This document shows positions 16,419 to 27,348 of a stretch of 64,000 nucleotides of DNA, piece after piece (position 1 is the first letter of the stretch; every line of letters starts with the position of its first letter). The DNA is from Duganella flavida (GTDB lineage: Bacteria > Pseudomonadota > Gammaproteobacteria > Burkholderiales > Burkholderiaceae_D), in NCBI RefSeq assembly GCF_009857445.1, contig NZ_WWCN01000002.1, positions 248,001 through 312,000 on the forward strand, read 5' to 3'. The notes below the pieces were generated by a model. That model had not been told where the DNA came from and ran no database searches. It saw only the letters and a program-made list of their open reading frames with translations. Position numbers and translations under genes: made by a program.

Positions 16419-17803
16419 TGCGTGCAGCAGTCGCACAAATTCTGCCTTTCCTGACCGGCGCCCGTTTTGTAGGCGCTGGTGAAGTTGCTTTTAACGGCGT
16501 GTCGACCGACAGCCGTAGCGTAGCCGCAGGTGCTTTGTTCATCGCCTTGCGCGGCGAAGTTTTCGACGCCCACAACTTCCTCGCGCAAGTGGCGGAGCAG
16601 GGCGTTGCCGCTGTCGTTGTAGAAGAACTGCCGGAAGGCTTCCCTCTGCCGGCCATCGTCGTACCAAACACGCTGGTGGCCTTGGGCCAGATCGCTAATT
16701 ACTGGCGCAAGCAGTTCAGCATTCCGGTGATTGGTGTCACTGGCAGCAACGGCAAGACCACCGTTAAAGAAATGATCTCCGCGATCCTCGCCGCAGCACA
16801 TGGCGAAGAAGGCCGCCTGGCCACGCGCGGCAACCTGAATAACGAAATCGGCGTGCCACTCACGCTGTTCCGCATGGACGCGCAACAGCAGTCGGCGGTG
16901 ATCGAGATGGGTATGAACCATCCGGGCGAAATCGGTCGTCTGGCCGTCATCGCCGGCGCGAATATCGCCATGGTCAACAACGCCCAGCGCGAGCATCAGG
17001 AATTCATGCATACCGTAGAAGCGGTGGCGCGCGAGAACGGCGCCGTGCTGGCCGCGCTGCCGACTGATGGCGTGGCTGTATTCCCGCATGGCGATGAGTT
17101 CACCGGCATCTGGGAAGAACTGTCGGCCGGCCGCCGCATGCTGCGCTTCGGTCTGACCAAGGAAGCGGAAGTGAGCTGCACCTTCCGCACCAGCGATTTC
17201 GAAAGCGAGATGTTCGTCACCATCTGCGAGAGCGAGGCCGATCCGCGCCAGTTCTTCGTGCGCTTGCAGGCCGCTGGTGAACACAATGTCCGCAATGCGC
17301 TGGCGGCGGTGGCATGCACTTATGCCGCCGGCGTGTCGCTGGAAAAAATCAAACTGGGACTGGACACCTTTGCGCCGGTCAGTGGCCGTCTGCAAAAGAA
17401 GCAGGCAGCCAATGGCGCCGTGGTGATCGACGACACCTACAACGCCAATCCGGACTCGGTACGCGCCGCCATCGACGTGCTGTCGAATGCCGCCTTACCG
17501 CGCGTGCTGGTGCTGGGCGACATGGGTGAAGTCGGCACGCAAGGCCGCGAGTTCCATGAGGAAGTTGGCGCATACGCGCAGGACAAGGGCATCGAAACGG
17601 TGCTGGTAACAGGCGAACTGGCCGCGCACATGCAAGGCGCGAACATTCGTCATTTTGAGAACTTTGGCGAGTTGCTGTCTGCGGTGGACGCAGCGGTGTC
17701 GCCGGATGCAACGGTTTTAATCAAGGGCTCCCGTTTTATGAAGATGGAGCGGGTCGTGCAGCATTTGATTGGGTCGCAACAAGCTAACAAGGAAGGTCAC
17801 TAA
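16418..17803 (+). CDS. murF: UDP-MurNAc-tripeptide:D-Ala-D-Ala ligase MurF
   Basis: A 461-residue Mur ligase that adds the D-Ala-D-Ala dipeptide made by DdlB. It has the ATP motif [15 protein letters not shown] (about 107-121), the central [10 protein letters not shown] segment and the C-terminal [16 protein letters not shown]. The TAATG junction couples it to murE. mraY begins two bases after the stop. It acts in the cytoplasm to finish UDP-MurNAc-pentapeptide. Confidence 0.96.
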   Translation: MRAAVAQILPFLTGARFVGAGEVAFNGVSTDSRSVAAGALFIALRGEVFDAHNFLAQVAEQGVAAVVVEELPEGFPLPAIVVPNTLVALGQIANYWRKQFSIPVIGVTGSNGKTTVKEMISAILAAAHGEEGRLATRGNLNNEIGVPLTLFRMDAQQQSAVIEMGMNHPGEIGRLAVIAGANIAMVNNAQREHQEFMHTVEAVARENGAVLAALPTDGVAVFPHGDEFTGIWEELSAGRRMLRFGLTKEAEVSCTFRTSDFESEMFVTICESEADPRQFFVRLQAAGEHNVRNALAAVACTYAAGVSLEKIKLGLDTFAPVSGRLQKKQAANGAVVIDDTYNANPDSVRAAIDVLSNAALPRVLVLGDMGEVGTQGREFHEEVGAYAQDKGIETVLVTGELAAHMQGANIRHFENFGELLSAVDAAVSPDATVLIKGSRFMKMERVVQHLIGSQQANKEGH

Positions 17804-17805
17804 TC

Positions 17806-18975
17806 ATGCTGCTCTGGCTCGCACAGTTTTTCCAGCAGGACGTCGGAATACTCCGTGTCTTCAACTTCATTACGTTCCGCGCGGTGTTCGCCACCGCGAC
17901 GGCGTTGTTCATGGGTTTGGCCGCTGGTCCGTTCGTCATCCGCAAGCTGACCGCCATGAAATACGGCCAGGCCGTACGTACCGATGGTCCGCAAACCCAC
18001 CTGAAAAAACACGGCACCCCAACCATGGGCGGCGTGCTGATTCTGCTGTCGATCGCTGTGTCGACGCTGTTGTGGTGCGACCTGTCGAACCGTTTGATCT
18101 GGCCTGTGCTGATCGTCACGCTGGGCTTCGGCGCAGTGGGCTGGGTGGATGACTACCGTAAGGTGGTGTACCAGGACCCGGAAGGCATGCGCTCGCGCGA
18201 GAAGTATTTCTGGCAGTCGCTGGTTGGTATCGCCGCTGCGCTGTACCTGGCGTTCTCGGTATCGGCCACCAGCACCGCCCAAGTTTTTGAGCTGTTCTTT
18301 GCGTGGGTGCGCTCTGGTTTTGAAATGGACCTGCCGCCGAAAGCTGACTTGATTGTGCCGTTCTTTAAAACGATCAGCTACCCGCTGGGCGTGTGGGGCT
18401 TCATCGGTTTGACCTACTGTGTCATCGTCGGTTCGTCCAACGCCGTTAACTTCACTGACGGTCTGGATGGCCTGGCGATCATGCCGACCATTCTGGTTGG
18501 TTCGGCACTCGGCTTGTTCGCTTACCTGACCGGTAGCGCCACGTATTCGAAGTACCTGTTCATTCCGCACATCCCCGGCGCGGGCGAACTGATTATCTTC
18601 ACCGGCGCGCTGGCTGGCGCTGGCTTGGCCTTCCTGTGGTTTAACACCCACCCGGCGCAAGTGTTCATGGGCGACGTTGGCGCGTTGGCGCTGGGCGGCG
18701 CGCTGGGGACGATTGCGGTGATCGTGCGCCAAGAGATTGTGTTGTTCATCATGGGCGGCATCTTCGTTGCGGAGACGGTGTCGGTGATGATTCAGGTGAG
18801 CTGGTTCAAGTACACCAAGAAGCGCTATGGCACCGGCCGTCGCGTGTTCCTGATGGCGCCACTGCACCACCACTTTGAACAAAAAGGCTGGAAAGAGACC
18901 CAGGTCGTCGTTCGCTTCTGGATCGTGACGATGATTCTGGTACTGGTTGGACTCTCGACGTTGAAACTGCGCTGA
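17806..18975 (+). CDS. mraY: Phospho-MurNAc-pentapeptide transferase MraY
   Basis: A 389-residue polytopic enzyme with about ten membrane helices. It transfers phospho-MurNAc-pentapeptide to undecaprenyl phosphate, making lipid I. It shows [10 protein letters not shown] near residue 66, the aspartate motif [18 protein letters not shown], and the C-terminal [15 protein letters not shown] histidine loop. The stop overlaps the murD ATG by one base (TGATG). Confidence 0.97.
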   Translation: MLLWLAQFFQQDVGILRVFNFITFRAVFATATALFMGLAAGPFVIRKLTAMKYGQAVRTDGPQTHLKKHGTPTMGGVLILLSIAVSTLLWCDLSNRLIWPVLIVTLGFGAVGWVDDYRKVVYQDPEGMRSREKYFWQSLVGIAAALYLAFSVSATSTAQVFELFFAWVRSGFEMDLPPKADLIVPFFKTISYPLGVWGFIGLTYCVIVGSSNAVNFTDGLDGLAIMPTILVGSALGLFAYLTGSATYSKYLFIPHIPGAGELIIFTGALAGAGLAFLWFNTHPAQVFMGDVGALALGGALGTIAVIVRQEIVLFIMGGIFVAETVSVMIQVSWFKYTKKRYGTGRRVFLMAPLHHHFEQKGWKETQVVVRFWIVTMILVLVGLSTLKLR

Positions 18976-20507
18976 TGATTTACGAAGGCAAAAACGCACT
19001 GGTACTCGGACTGGGTGAATCCGGTCTGGCGATGGCGCTGTGGCTCGCCCGCAGCGGCGCGCGCGTGCGCGTAGCCGACACACGTGAAGCGCCGGATCGC
19101 CTGTCTGCATTGCGTGACGCTGTGCCGTCGGCGGAATTCGTCGCCGGTCCGTTCGGCGCATCGCTGCTGGAAGGCGTGGACTTCGTCACCGTCAGCCCTG
19201 GCTTGGCGCCAAACCGCGAGCTGGCAGAGATTGCGCCGGCTGCTGCTGCCGCAGGCATTGAAGTGTGGGGTGAGATCGAGTTGTTCGCGCAGGCGCTGGA
19301 ATCGCTGAAAGCGTCGCACAGCTACCAGCCCAAGATCATTGCCATCACCGGCACCAATGGTAAAACCACCGTGACCACGCTGGTTGGCCAACTGTGCGAA
19401 CGCGCTGGCAAGACCGTGCGCGTCGCCGGCAACATCAGCCCGGCCGCGCTGGACGTGCTGCGCGAAGTGCTCGACAAAGATGTGCTGCCGGAAGTCTGGG
19501 TACTCGAACTCTCGTCCTTCCAATTGCAGACCACCTTCACGCTGGAAGCCGACGCGGCGACCGTGTTGAACGTCACGCAGGATCATTTGGACTGGCACGG
19601 CGACATGCCATCGTACGCTGCCGCCAAGCACCGCATCTTCGCCGCCAACACCGTGCGCGTATTGAACCGCGACGACGCCACCACTATGCGCATGGCCAGC
19701 GCCACCGGCCATAACGTCACCTTCGGCACCGACGCGCCAGTCCTGCGCGACGACCTTGGCCTGAACAACGAACGCGGCGTGCTGTGGCTCGCCACCGCCA
19801 TGCCGGCGGAAGAAGAGGGCGAACCGAAGAAGCGCAAGAAAAACGATCCGCCGCCGCCACCAGTGGAGTGCATGGTCAAGAACCTGATGCCTGCTGACGC
19901 GCTGCAAATCCGCGGCGTCCATAACGCCGCCAACGCGCTGGCCGCGCTGGCCCTGTGCCGCGCCATCGACTTGCCACTGGCACCACTGCTGCACTGCCTG
20001 CGCGAATATCGCGGCCAGCCGCACCGCGTTGAACTGGTCAGCGCCATCAACGAAGTTGAATACTACGACGATAGCAAAGGCACCAATGTCGGCGCCACCG
20101 TGGCTGCGCTGAATGGCCTCGGCAAAGCCTTCACCGGCGAGAGCCAGCGCCTGGTCGTCATCCTCGGCGGCGACGGCAAAGGCCAGGATTTCGCGCCACT
20201 GGCCGACCCAGTCGCCCGCTACGCTCGCGCCGCGCTGCTGATCGGCCGCGACGCACCGCAAATCCGCGCCGCACTGGAACTGGCCGCGCGCGAGCAGGGC
20301 GCTGTGCTGGCATACGAATTGGAAGACTGCGGCACCGACCTGCCGCACGCCGTCAAGCGCGCGAGCGAACTGGCGCAAGCCGGCGATGCCGTGCTGCTGT
20401 CGCCTGCGTGTGCCAGCATGGACATGTTCAAGAACTACGCGCATCGCGCCCAGGTGTTCATCGACACCGTGCGTGATATCGCGCTCGACGCCGGACAGGA
20501 GATCTGA
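18975..20507 (+). CDS. murD: UDP-MurNAc-L-alanine:D-glutamate ligase MurD
   Basis: A 510-residue Mur ligase adding D-Glu. It has N-terminal UDP-binding [19 protein letters not shown] motif [15 protein letters not shown] (about 123-137) and C-terminal [16 protein letters not shown]. It is some 70 residues longer than E. coli MurD (438). Part of the extra length is a charged and proline-rich insertion at about residues 276-296 (19804-19866), with [11 protein letters not shown] followed by five prolines. This interrupts the region between the central and C-terminal parts and is probably a flexible surface loop. ftsW follows two bases later. Confidence 0.95.
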   Translation: MIYEGKNALVLGLGESGLAMALWLARSGARVRVADTREAPDRLSALRDAVPSAEFVAGPFGASLLEGVDFVTVSPGLAPNRELAEIAPAAAAAGIEVWGEIELFAQALESLKASHSYQPKIIAITGTNGKTTVTTLVGQLCERAGKTVRVAGNISPAALDVLREVLDKDVLPEVWVLELSSFQLQTTFTLEADAATVLNVTQDHLDWHGDMPSYAAAKHRIFAANTVRVLNRDDATTMRMASATGHNVTFGTDAPVLRDDLGLNNERGVLWLATAMPAEEEGEPKKRKKNDPPPPPVECMVKNLMPADALQIRGVHNAANALAALALCRAIDLPLAPLLHCLREYRGQPHRVELVSAINEVEYYDDSKGTNVGATVAALNGLGKAFTGESQRLVVILGGDGKGQDFAPLADPVARYARAALLIGRDAPQIRAALELAAREQGAVLAYELEDCGTDLPHAVKRASELAQAGDAVLLSPACASMDMFKNYAHRAQVFIDTVRDIALDAGQEI

Positions 20508-20509
20508 CC

Positions 20510-21730
20510 ATGGCCCTGCAACTGCCGTTCCGCTTTGGCTCCAAGTCGGCTGAAACGCCGATGGAGAGTCGCGCGCGGCAGTCGAAGATGATGGAGTACG
20601 ACCAGCCGCTGGTCTGGGTCACGCTGCTGCTGATGCTGCTCGGGATGGTGATGGTGTACTCGGCGTCGATCTCGCTGCCGGATTCGCCGAAGTTCGCCAA
20701 CTATGTGCGCTGGCAGAACACCTACTTCCTGCAGCGCCAGATGATGTTCATCGCCGTGTCGATGATCGTCGGCCTGTTTGTGTTCCGCATCCGTATTTCG
20801 GATTTGCAGAAAGCGGCACCGTATCTGTTTATTGGCACATTGGTGCTGCTGGTGCTGGTGCTGATTCCCGGTATTGGTGTGGTGGTCAACGGCGGCCGTC
20901 GTTGGCTGTCGCTGAAAGTATTTAACGTGCAGCCGTCGGAGCTGATGAAAGTCGTCGCCGTGCTCTACGCCGCCGATTACACCGTGCGCAAACAGCAGGT
21001 GATGCACAAGCTGACCAAGGGCTTTATGCCGATGGCGGCAGCGGTTGGTTTCGTCGGCCTGTTGCTGCTGCTGGAGCCAGACCTCGGCGCCTTCGGTGTG
21101 ATCGTCTGCATCGCCATGGGCATCCTGTTCCTCGGCGGGATCAACGCCGTCTGGTTTGGCGGCATCGGCGCAGTGCTGGTACTGATCTTCGGCTCCATCA
21201 TCGCGCTGTCGAAATTCCGCCGCGAGCGTTATTTCGCTTACCTCAATCCGTGGGAAGAGGACAACGCATTGAACAAGGCTTACCAGCTGACCCACTCGCT
21301 GATCGCTTTCGGGCGCGGCGAGATTTTTGGCGTTGGACTGGGCGGCAGCGTGGAAAAGCTGCACTACCTGCCGGAAGCGCATACCGACTTCCTGCTAGCG
21401 GTGATCGGCGAAGAACTGGGCCTGGCCGGCGTGCTGGTGGTGATCGCGCTGTTCTACTGGATCATCAAGCGCGCCTTCGATATCGGCCGTCAGGCCATCG
21501 CCATCGACCAGACCTTTGCCGGCCTCACGGCTAAAGGCATCGGCATCTGGATCGGCGTGCAGACGTTTATTAACATGGGTGTGAACCTGGGCTTACTGCC
21601 AACCAAGGGCTTGACCCTACCGCTGATGAGCTATGGCGGCACGGGCGTTGTAATTAACTGCATCGGACTCGCGATCCTGCTCCGGATCGACTACGAAAAC
21701 CGAGTCCTGATGCGTGGTGGCAGACTATGA
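20510..21730 (+). CDS. ftsW: Septal peptidoglycan glycosyltransferase FtsW
   Basis: A 406-residue SEDS-family membrane enzyme with about ten helices that polymerises lipid II at the septum with FtsI. The conserved GRRWL segment lies near residue 127 and [20 protein letters not shown] near 285 (the catalytic SEDS loop region). The C-terminal [17 protein letters not shown] follows. The first 40 residues are cytoplasmic. The stop overlaps the murG ATG by four bases. Confidence 0.96.
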   Translation: MALQLPFRFGSKSAETPMESRARQSKMMEYDQPLVWVTLLLMLLGMVMVYSASISLPDSPKFANYVRWQNTYFLQRQMMFIAVSMIVGLFVFRIRISDLQKAAPYLFIGTLVLLVLVLIPGIGVVVNGGRRWLSLKVFNVQPSELMKVVAVLYAADYTVRKQQVMHKLTKGFMPMAAAVGFVGLLLLLEPDLGAFGVIVCIAMGILFLGGINAVWFGGIGAVLVLIFGSIIALSKFRRERYFAYLNPWEEDNALNKAYQLTHSLIAFGRGEIFGVGLGGSVEKLHYLPEAHTDFLLAVIGEELGLAGVLVVIALFYWIIKRAFDIGRQAIAIDQTFAGLTAKGIGIWIGVQTFINMGVNLGLLPTKGLTLPLMSYGGTGVVINCIGLAILLRIDYENRVLMRGGRL

Positions 21731-22794
21731 AACGATTGATGATTATGGCGGCCGGTACGGGCGGTCATATTTTCCCAGGCCTGGCGATCGCGCAAACCAT
21801 GCGCGCGCGCGGCTGGGAAGTAAGCTGGCTGGGTACCTCCACCGGCATGGAACAGGATCTGGTGCCGAAGAGCGGCATTGCGATGGATAGCATCAACTTC
21901 ACCGGCATGCGCGGCAAAGGCCTGAAGCACACGGTGGGCGGTGCGTTCAAGATGGTGAAGGCGTTTGCCGACTGCTTCAGCTTTATCGGCAGCCGCAAGC
22001 CGGACGTGGTGATGGGCATGGGCGGTTATGTGACTGTACCGGGCGGCCTGATGGCGCGCCTGCGCGGCACGCCGCTGGTGCTGGTGAACGCCGATGCGGC
22101 GCTGCTGCTGTCGAATAAAACGCTGGTGCCTGTGGCTTCGCGCGTGTGTTTCGGCTTCCCAGCGAACTTCGGTAACGCTGCCGCCAAAGCAGTGGTGACT
22201 GGTAATCCGGTACGCAAGGAGATCCTGGACATGGCATCGCCGGCGCAACGCTTTGAAGGTCGCGAAGGCCCGCTGCGTATTTTGGTAGTCGGCGGCAGCC
22301 TCGGTGCGAAAGCGCTGAACGATGCGCTGCCTGCGGCACTGGCGCTGATCCCGGAAGCACAGCGTCCGCTGGTGACCCACCAGTCGGGCAAGAAGAATAT
22401 CGATGCGCTGCGTGCGGCGTATCAGCAGGCTGGCGTAACGGCCAATGTGGTCGACTTCATCGACGACATGGCGACTGCCTACAGTGCTGCGGACGTGGTG
22501 ATCTGCCGTGCTGGCGCCATTACCGTGTCCGAGTTGACTGCGGCGGGCGTGGCCAGCGTGCTGGTGCCGTTCGTGGCATCGACTACCAGCCACCAGCGCG
22601 ACAACGCACAGTGGATGGCGAAACAGAAGGCGGCGATTCACATGCCGCAAACGGAATTGAGCGCGCAATCCGTTGCGACGCTGTTGGAAACGCTGACCCG
22701 CGCATCTTGCCTGGCCATGGCCAACGCAGCGCGTGAAGTCGGCAAACGTGACGCAAACGATGCGATCGCAAAAGTATTGGAAGAATTAGCATGA
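21727..22794 (+). CDS. murG: Lipid II synthase MurG (GlcNAc transferase)
   Basis: A 355-residue GT28-family glycosyltransferase that adds GlcNAc to lipid I on the inner face of the membrane. It has an N-terminal [15 protein letters not shown] loop, [16 protein letters not shown], a second G-rich loop [14 protein letters not shown] and a C-terminal [21 protein letters not shown] donor-binding site. It overlaps ftsW and murC by four bases each. Confidence 0.96.
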   Translation: MKRLMIMAAGTGGHIFPGLAIAQTMRARGWEVSWLGTSTGMEQDLVPKSGIAMDSINFTGMRGKGLKHTVGGAFKMVKAFADCFSFIGSRKPDVVMGMGGYVTVPGGLMARLRGTPLVLVNADAALLLSNKTLVPVASRVCFGFPANFGNAAAKAVVTGNPVRKEILDMASPAQRFEGREGPLRILVVGGSLGAKALNDALPAALALIPEAQRPLVTHQSGKKNIDALRAAYQQAGVTANVVDFIDDMATAYSAADVVICRAGAITVSELTAAGVASVLVPFVASTTSHQRDNAQWMAKQKAAIHMPQTELSAQSVATLLETLTRASCLAMANAAREVGKRDANDAIAKVLEELA

Positions 22795-24182
22795 AGCATA
22801 AAGTACAGAACATACACTTCGTCGGCATCGGCGGCAGCGGCATGAGCGGCATTGCAGAAGTGCTGCTCACGCTGGGCTATAACGTGTCCGGCTCGGACCT
22901 GGGCAGCAACGCTGTCACCCAGCGCCTGGCCGACATGGGCGCGACTGTGTATCAGGGCCACGCGGAATCCAACATCGGCAAAGCCGATGCCGTCGTGACC
23001 TCGACCGCTGTACAGCAGGACAACCCTGAAGTAGTAGCGGCACGCAGCCGTAAGATTCCTATCGTCCCGCGCGCAGTGATGCTGGGCGAGTTGATGCGCC
23101 TGAAGCGCGGCATCGCCATCGCCGGCACGCACGGCAAGACCACCACCACTAGTCTGGTGGCGTCGGTGCTGGCGCAGGGCGGCCTCGATCCGACCTTCGT
23201 CATCGGCGGCCGACTGACCGCAGCGGGCGCCAATGCCAAGCTGGGTACTGGTGAATACCTCGTCGCGGAAGCCGACGAATCGGACGCTTCGTTCCTGAAC
23301 CTGACGCCGATGATCGAAGTCATTACGAACATCGACGCCGATCACATGGAAACCTACGAGCACGATTTCGAAAAGCTCAAGCAGGCCTTCGTTCACTTCA
23401 CGCACCGCCTGCCGTTCTATGGCCGCGCCATGCTGTGCATTGACGATCCGCATGTGCGCTCGATCCTGCCGCACGTGACCAAGCCAGTGACCACCTACGG
23501 CTTTGCCGAAGACGCTGAAGTGCGTGCCGTGAACGCGCGTGCCGTTGGCGTCGAGATGCACTTCACCGTTAAGCAGGAAGGCTATCCAGACCTGGACGTG
23601 GTGCTGAACCAACCGGGCCTGCACAACGTGCAGAACGCCTGCTCCGCCGTGGCGATTGCCCGCGAGATCGGCATCGAAGACAGCGCAACGCAAGCGGGCC
23701 TCGCGGGCTTCGCGGGCGTGGGCCGCCGCTTCACCAAATACGGCGATGTGGCGATTCCGAACGGTGGTACGTTCACACTGGTCGATGACTTCGGTCACCA
23801 CCCGCTGGAAATGGACGTGACCATGGCCGCAGCCCGCGCCGCTTATCCGGGCCGCCGCTTGGTGCTGGCATTCCAGCCGCACCGCTACAGCCGCACGCGC
23901 GACCTGTTCGAAGATTTCGTCAAGGTGCTGGGCGCGCCGGACGTGCTGGTGCTGGGCGAAGTGTACGCCGCCGGCGAGACGCCAGTCGTTGCGGCGGACG
24001 GCCGCGCGCTGGCGCACGCAGTACGCGCCCGCGGCAAGACCGAACCAATTTTTGTTGAAGCGATCGGCGATATGCCGGAAACCATTATGGGCGTGGTACG
24101 CGACGGCGACGTCGTGATGACCATGGGCGCAGGCTCGATCAGCGGCGTCCCAGCCAAACTGACTAATTATCCAAAGGTCTGA
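22791..24182 (+). CDS. murC: UDP-MurNAc:L-alanine ligase MurC
   Basis: A 463-residue Mur ligase adding the first stem amino acid. It has N-terminal [22 protein letters not shown] motif [16 protein letters not shown] (about 112-127), central [10 protein letters not shown] and C-terminal [16 protein letters not shown]. The ATG overlaps the murG stop (ATGA). ddlB begins two bases after its TGA. Confidence 0.97.
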   Translation: MKHKVQNIHFVGIGGSGMSGIAEVLLTLGYNVSGSDLGSNAVTQRLADMGATVYQGHAESNIGKADAVVTSTAVQQDNPEVVAARSRKIPIVPRAVMLGELMRLKRGIAIAGTHGKTTTTSLVASVLAQGGLDPTFVIGGRLTAAGANAKLGTGEYLVAEADESDASFLNLTPMIEVITNIDADHMETYEHDFEKLKQAFVHFTHRLPFYGRAMLCIDDPHVRSILPHVTKPVTTYGFAEDAEVRAVNARAVGVEMHFTVKQEGYPDLDVVLNQPGLHNVQNACSAVAIAREIGIEDSATQAGLAGFAGVGRRFTKYGDVAIPNGGTFTLVDDFGHHPLEMDVTMAAARAAYPGRRLVLAFQPHRYSRTRDLFEDFVKVLGAPDVLVLGEVYAAGETPVVAADGRALAHAVRARGKTEPIFVEAIGDMPETIMGVVRDGDVVMTMGAGSISGVPAKLTNYPKV

Positions 24183-24184
24183 AC

Positions 24185-25156
24185 GTGAGTACCATCGTTA
24201 ATCCATTCAACGCACAAGACGCAAAAGCCTTCGGCAAAGTCGGCGTGCTGTTTGGCGGCCGTTCTGCGGAACGTGAAGTGTCCAATATGTCCGGCGCCGG
24301 CGTGCTGGCCGCGCTGCAAAGCAAAGGCATCGACGCCCACGCTTTCGATCCGGGCCAACGTTCGCTGGCCGAACTGGCTGCGGAAAAATTCGACCGCGTG
24401 TTCATCGCGCTGCACGGCCGCTTCGGCGAAGACGGCAGCCTGCAAGGTGCGCTGGAACTGCTGGGCATTCCTTACACTGGCAGCGGCGTGACCGCCAGCT
24501 CGGTGGGCATGGACAAGATCACCACCAAGATCGTGTGGCTGCATCAAGGCCTGCCGACTCCGCGCTATGCGGTGCTGAACGCGCAGTCGGATCTGGATAC
24601 CGTCGCTGCGGATCTCGGCCTGCCGCTGATCGTGAAACCGCCGCATGAAGGTTCGACCATCGGCATCACCAAGGTGAGCGAAGCCGCTGCGTTCAAGGCT
24701 GCTTACGACACTGCCGCCGCGCTGGACGACTCGGTGCTGGCCGAAGAATTTGTCACCGGCCGTGAATTCACCGTCGCTATTCTGGGCAGCGGCGCGACTG
24801 CCCGCGCGCTGCCTATCGTGGAGATCGTGGCGCCGGAAGGCAATTACGATTACCAGAACAAGTACTTCACGGACGACACCAAGTACTTCTGCCCAGCCGC
24901 GCTGCCTGACGCGCTGGCCGCAGAAATGCAGCGTATCGCTGTGGAAGCCTACCGCGCACTCGGTTGCGAGGGCTGGGGGCGCGTCGACGTGCTGCTGCGC
25001 GAACGTGACCAGAAGCCGTTCCTGCTGGAGGTGAACACTTCGCCGGGCATGACTAGCCACTCGCTGGTACCAATGGCTGCGCGCGCGGAAGGCATCAGTT
25101 ATGAAGACCTGTGCGTGGAAATCCTGCGCAGTGCGCGTTTGAAGATGAAGGGCTGA
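24185..25156 (+). CDS. ddlB: D-alanine:D-alanine ligase DdlB
   Basis: A 323-residue ATP-grasp ligase producing the dipeptide used by MurF. It has the N-terminal [19 protein letters not shown] (about 18-36), the serine loop [15 protein letters not shown] and the C-terminal [18 protein letters not shown] metal-binding segment. The likely start is GTG at 24185, two bases after the murC stop. ftsQ starts seven bases downstream. Confidence 0.96.
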   Translation: MSTIVNPFNAQDAKAFGKVGVLFGGRSAEREVSNMSGAGVLAALQSKGIDAHAFDPGQRSLAELAAEKFDRVFIALHGRFGEDGSLQGALELLGIPYTGSGVTASSVGMDKITTKIVWLHQGLPTPRYAVLNAQSDLDTVAADLGLPLIVKPPHEGSTIGITKVSEAAAFKAAYDTAAALDDSVLAEEFVTGREFTVAILGSGATARALPIVEIVAPEGNYDYQNKYFTDDTKYFCPAALPDALAAEMQRIAVEAYRALGCEGWGRVDVLLRERDQKPFLLEVNTSPGMTSHSLVPMAARAEGISYEDLCVEILRSARLKMKG

Positions 25157-25163
25157 GTGGTAG

Positions 25164-25967
25164 ATGTGGCATGACGTGAAGGCTTTGAATGCAACCGCCA
25201 GCGGCCTGTTTGCGCTGACCGTGTTGACATGCATAGCGTCCGGCGTGTGGTGGGTGTCGCAGCGGCCGATGTTTAACCTGCGCACGATTCGTATTGAAAC
25301 GATAGTCAGTACCGAAGATCTGAAGCATGTGAATCACCTGACGCTGCGCAACAACGCGCTGGGACGAATCAAGGGCAACTTCTTCACTACCAACCTGGAT
25401 GCAGTGCGCCAGGCGTTTGAGTCGGTGCCTTGGGTACGCCGCGCAACGGTACGCCGCGAATGGCCGGACCAGCTGATTGTGGCGCTGGAAGAGCATGAGG
25501 CGCTGGGCACGTGGGGCGAGGACGGAAGGCTGCTATCGACCAAGGGCGATGTGTTTACCGCCAATTTGGCTGAAGCGGAAGAGGATCATGCGCTGCCGGA
25601 GTTTGAAGGACCGGACGGCAGCGAGAAGGAAGTGTTGTCGCGTTACGGCGAGTTGCGAACATGGTTTGCGCCGCTCAAGCTAGTGCCGGAAACGCTATCG
25701 CTATCCAGCCGTTATGCGTGGACAGTGAAGCTGAATAATGGAATGAGCGTGGCGCTGGGACGGGAACAGACCAGCACCACGTTGAAAGAGCGAGTGGACC
25801 GCCTGGTGGGAATTTATCCCCAGCTGGTGGAACACCTGCCGAATATAGACACGATAGACATGCGGTACCAGAACGGTTTGGCGCTCAGCGCGCAGGGATT
25901 GAAGATTCCTGCGGAGGGCGCGAAACCAAAATCGTTAGTAAAGAAACCGGACACCAAGCATAACTAG
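25164..25967 (+). CDS. ftsQ: Cell division protein FtsQ
   Basis: A 267-residue bitopic divisome protein. There is a short cytoplasmic tail, a membrane helix (about 12-31, LFALTVLTCIASGVWWV), the POTRA domain (FNLRTIRIETIVSTEDLKHV.., about 36-105), then the beta domain that binds FtsB. FtsQ links FtsA/FtsK to FtsBL and FtsWI. The second half uses more CTA, ATA, CGA and GGA codons than its neighbours, as expected for a poorly expressed, fast-evolving protein. A 13-bp gap separates it from ftsA. Confidence 0.93.
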   Translation: MWHDVKALNATASGLFALTVLTCIASGVWWVSQRPMFNLRTIRIETIVSTEDLKHVNHLTLRNNALGRIKGNFFTTNLDAVRQAFESVPWVRRATVRREWPDQLIVALEEHEALGTWGEDGRLLSTKGDVFTANLAEAEEDHALPEFEGPDGSEKEVLSRYGELRTWFAPLKLVPETLSLSSRYAWTVKLNNGMSVALGREQTSTTLKERVDRLVGIYPQLVEHLPNIDTIDMRYQNGLALSAQGLKIPAEGAKPKSLVKKPDTKHN

Positions 25968-25980
25968 CAGGCAAAGAGAA

Positions 25981-27213
25981 ATGACTAAAGACGCGAAAAA
26001 CCTGATCGTCGGCCTCGATATCGGCACCTCCAAGGTGGTGGCCGTGGTGGCCGAGGTGATGGGCGATGGACGCCACGAAGTGATTGGCCTGGGCCAGCAC
26101 GAGTCCAAGGGCCTGAAGAAGGGCGTGGTGGTCAACATCGAAGCGACCGTGGAATCGATCCAGCGCGCGCTGGAAGAAGCGGAGCTGATGGCCGACTGCA
26201 AAATCCGTAATGTCTATGCTGGCATTGCGGGCAGCCATATCCGCAGCTTCAATTCGAGCGGCATGGTGGCGATCAAGGATAAGGAAGTGACGGCGACTGA
26301 CGTAGCGCGCGTCATTGAAACGGCGAAGGCGGTTAACATTCCGACCGACCAGCAGCTGCTGCATACGGTGCCGCAAGAGTTCATCGTCGACAGCCAGGAA
26401 GATGTGCGCGAGCCGATCGGCATGAGCGGCATCCGCCTGGAGGTGAAGGTGCATATCGTGACCGGCGCGGTGTCGGCGGTGCAGAACATCGTCAAGTGCG
26501 TGCGCCGTTGCGGCCTTGAAGTGTCGGACCTGATTTTGCAGCCGATGGCCTCCGCCGATGCGGTGCTGACCGGCGACGAGAAAGAGCTGGGCGTGGTGCT
26601 GATCGATATCGGCGGCGGCACGACCGACGTGGCGGTGTTCTCCGACGGCGCGATCCGTCACACCGCTGTGATCCCGATTGCCGGCGACCAGATCACCAAC
26701 GATATCGCGATGGCGCTGCGCACGCCGACCACGGAAGCGGAAGAGATCAAGATCCGCTACGGCGTGGCCAAGCAGGTGCTGGCCGATCCGGGTGAATCGC
26801 TGGAAGTGCCGGGCCTCGGCGACCGTGGTCCACGCAACCTGTCGCGCCAGGCGCTGGCCGCCGTGATTGAACCGCGCGTGGAAGAGCTGTTCGCGATGGT
26901 GCATCAAGTGGTGCGCGAGTCGGGTTACGAAGGCGTGCTGTCGTCGGGCATCGTGCTCACCGGCGGTACCGCGATCATGCCGGGCATGGTCGAAATGGCA
27001 GAAGACATTTTCCTCAAGCCGGCGCGTCTGGGCACGCCGGATTACCGTGGCCAGTTGGCCGACGTGGTGCGCAGCCCGCGCTACGCGACCGTGCTTGGCC
27101 TGCTGTTGGAAGCGAAAAAGCAGTACCTGCGTGGCCACATCGTCACGCGGCAGGATGGATCGGTTAAGGCAGTTTGGCAGCGTATGAAGGAATGGTTCCT
27201 CGGGAATTTCTGA
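25981..27213 (+). CDS. ftsA: Cell division protein FtsA
   Basis: A 410-residue actin-like ATPase that tethers FtsZ to the membrane. It has N-terminal IVGLDIGTSKVVAVVAEV, phosphate-2 motif VLIDIGGGTTDVAVF (about 205-219) and adenosine motif SGIVLTGGTAIMPG. The C-terminal amphipathic helix (VKAVWQRMKEWFLGNF) is the membrane-targeting sequence. AAAGAGA precedes the ATG. The last codons and stop lie inside a perfect 11-bp tandem duplication (27203-27224). Confidence 0.96.
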   Translation: MTKDAKNLIVGLDIGTSKVVAVVAEVMGDGRHEVIGLGQHESKGLKKGVVVNIEATVESIQRALEEAELMADCKIRNVYAGIAGSHIRSFNSSGMVAIKDKEVTATDVARVIETAKAVNIPTDQQLLHTVPQEFIVDSQEDVREPIGMSGIRLEVKVHIVTGAVSAVQNIVKCVRRCGLEVSDLILQPMASADAVLTGDEKELGVVLIDIGGGTTDVAVFSDGAIRHTAVIPIAGDQITNDIAMALRTPTTEAEEIKIRYGVAKQVLADPGESLEVPGLGDRGPRNLSRQALAAVIEPRVEELFAMVHQVVRESGYEGVLSSGIVLTGGTAIMPGMVEMAEDIFLKPARLGTPDYRGQLADVVRSPRYATVLGLLLEAKKQYLRGHIVTRQDGSVKAVWQRMKEWFLGNF

Positions 27214-27224
27214 GGAATTTCTGA
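27203..27224 (+). repeat. 11-bp tandem duplication spanning the ftsA stop codon
   Basis: GGAATTTCTGA occurs twice head to tail (27203-27213 and 27214-27224). The first copy ends with the ftsA TGA. The second places an identical stop downstream. It looks like a recent replication slippage event. About ten bases further on, ACGAAAC also occurs twice, 13 bp apart. Confidence 0.8.
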
Positions 27225-27348
27225 GATCAGCACGAAACTAGTACGAAACAACTAAATTATTTATATTAAACCGCAGTTTTCAATCCCCAGTTCTCCTACA
27301 ATTATGAGGACTGGCGCTTGAAAACCGCATTCTGATAGGGAGTACATC

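Noticed and set aside
17800..20444. Long antisense frames opposite mraY and murD
   Set aside because: Shadows of well-identified genes; His/Gln/Arg-rich with no motif.
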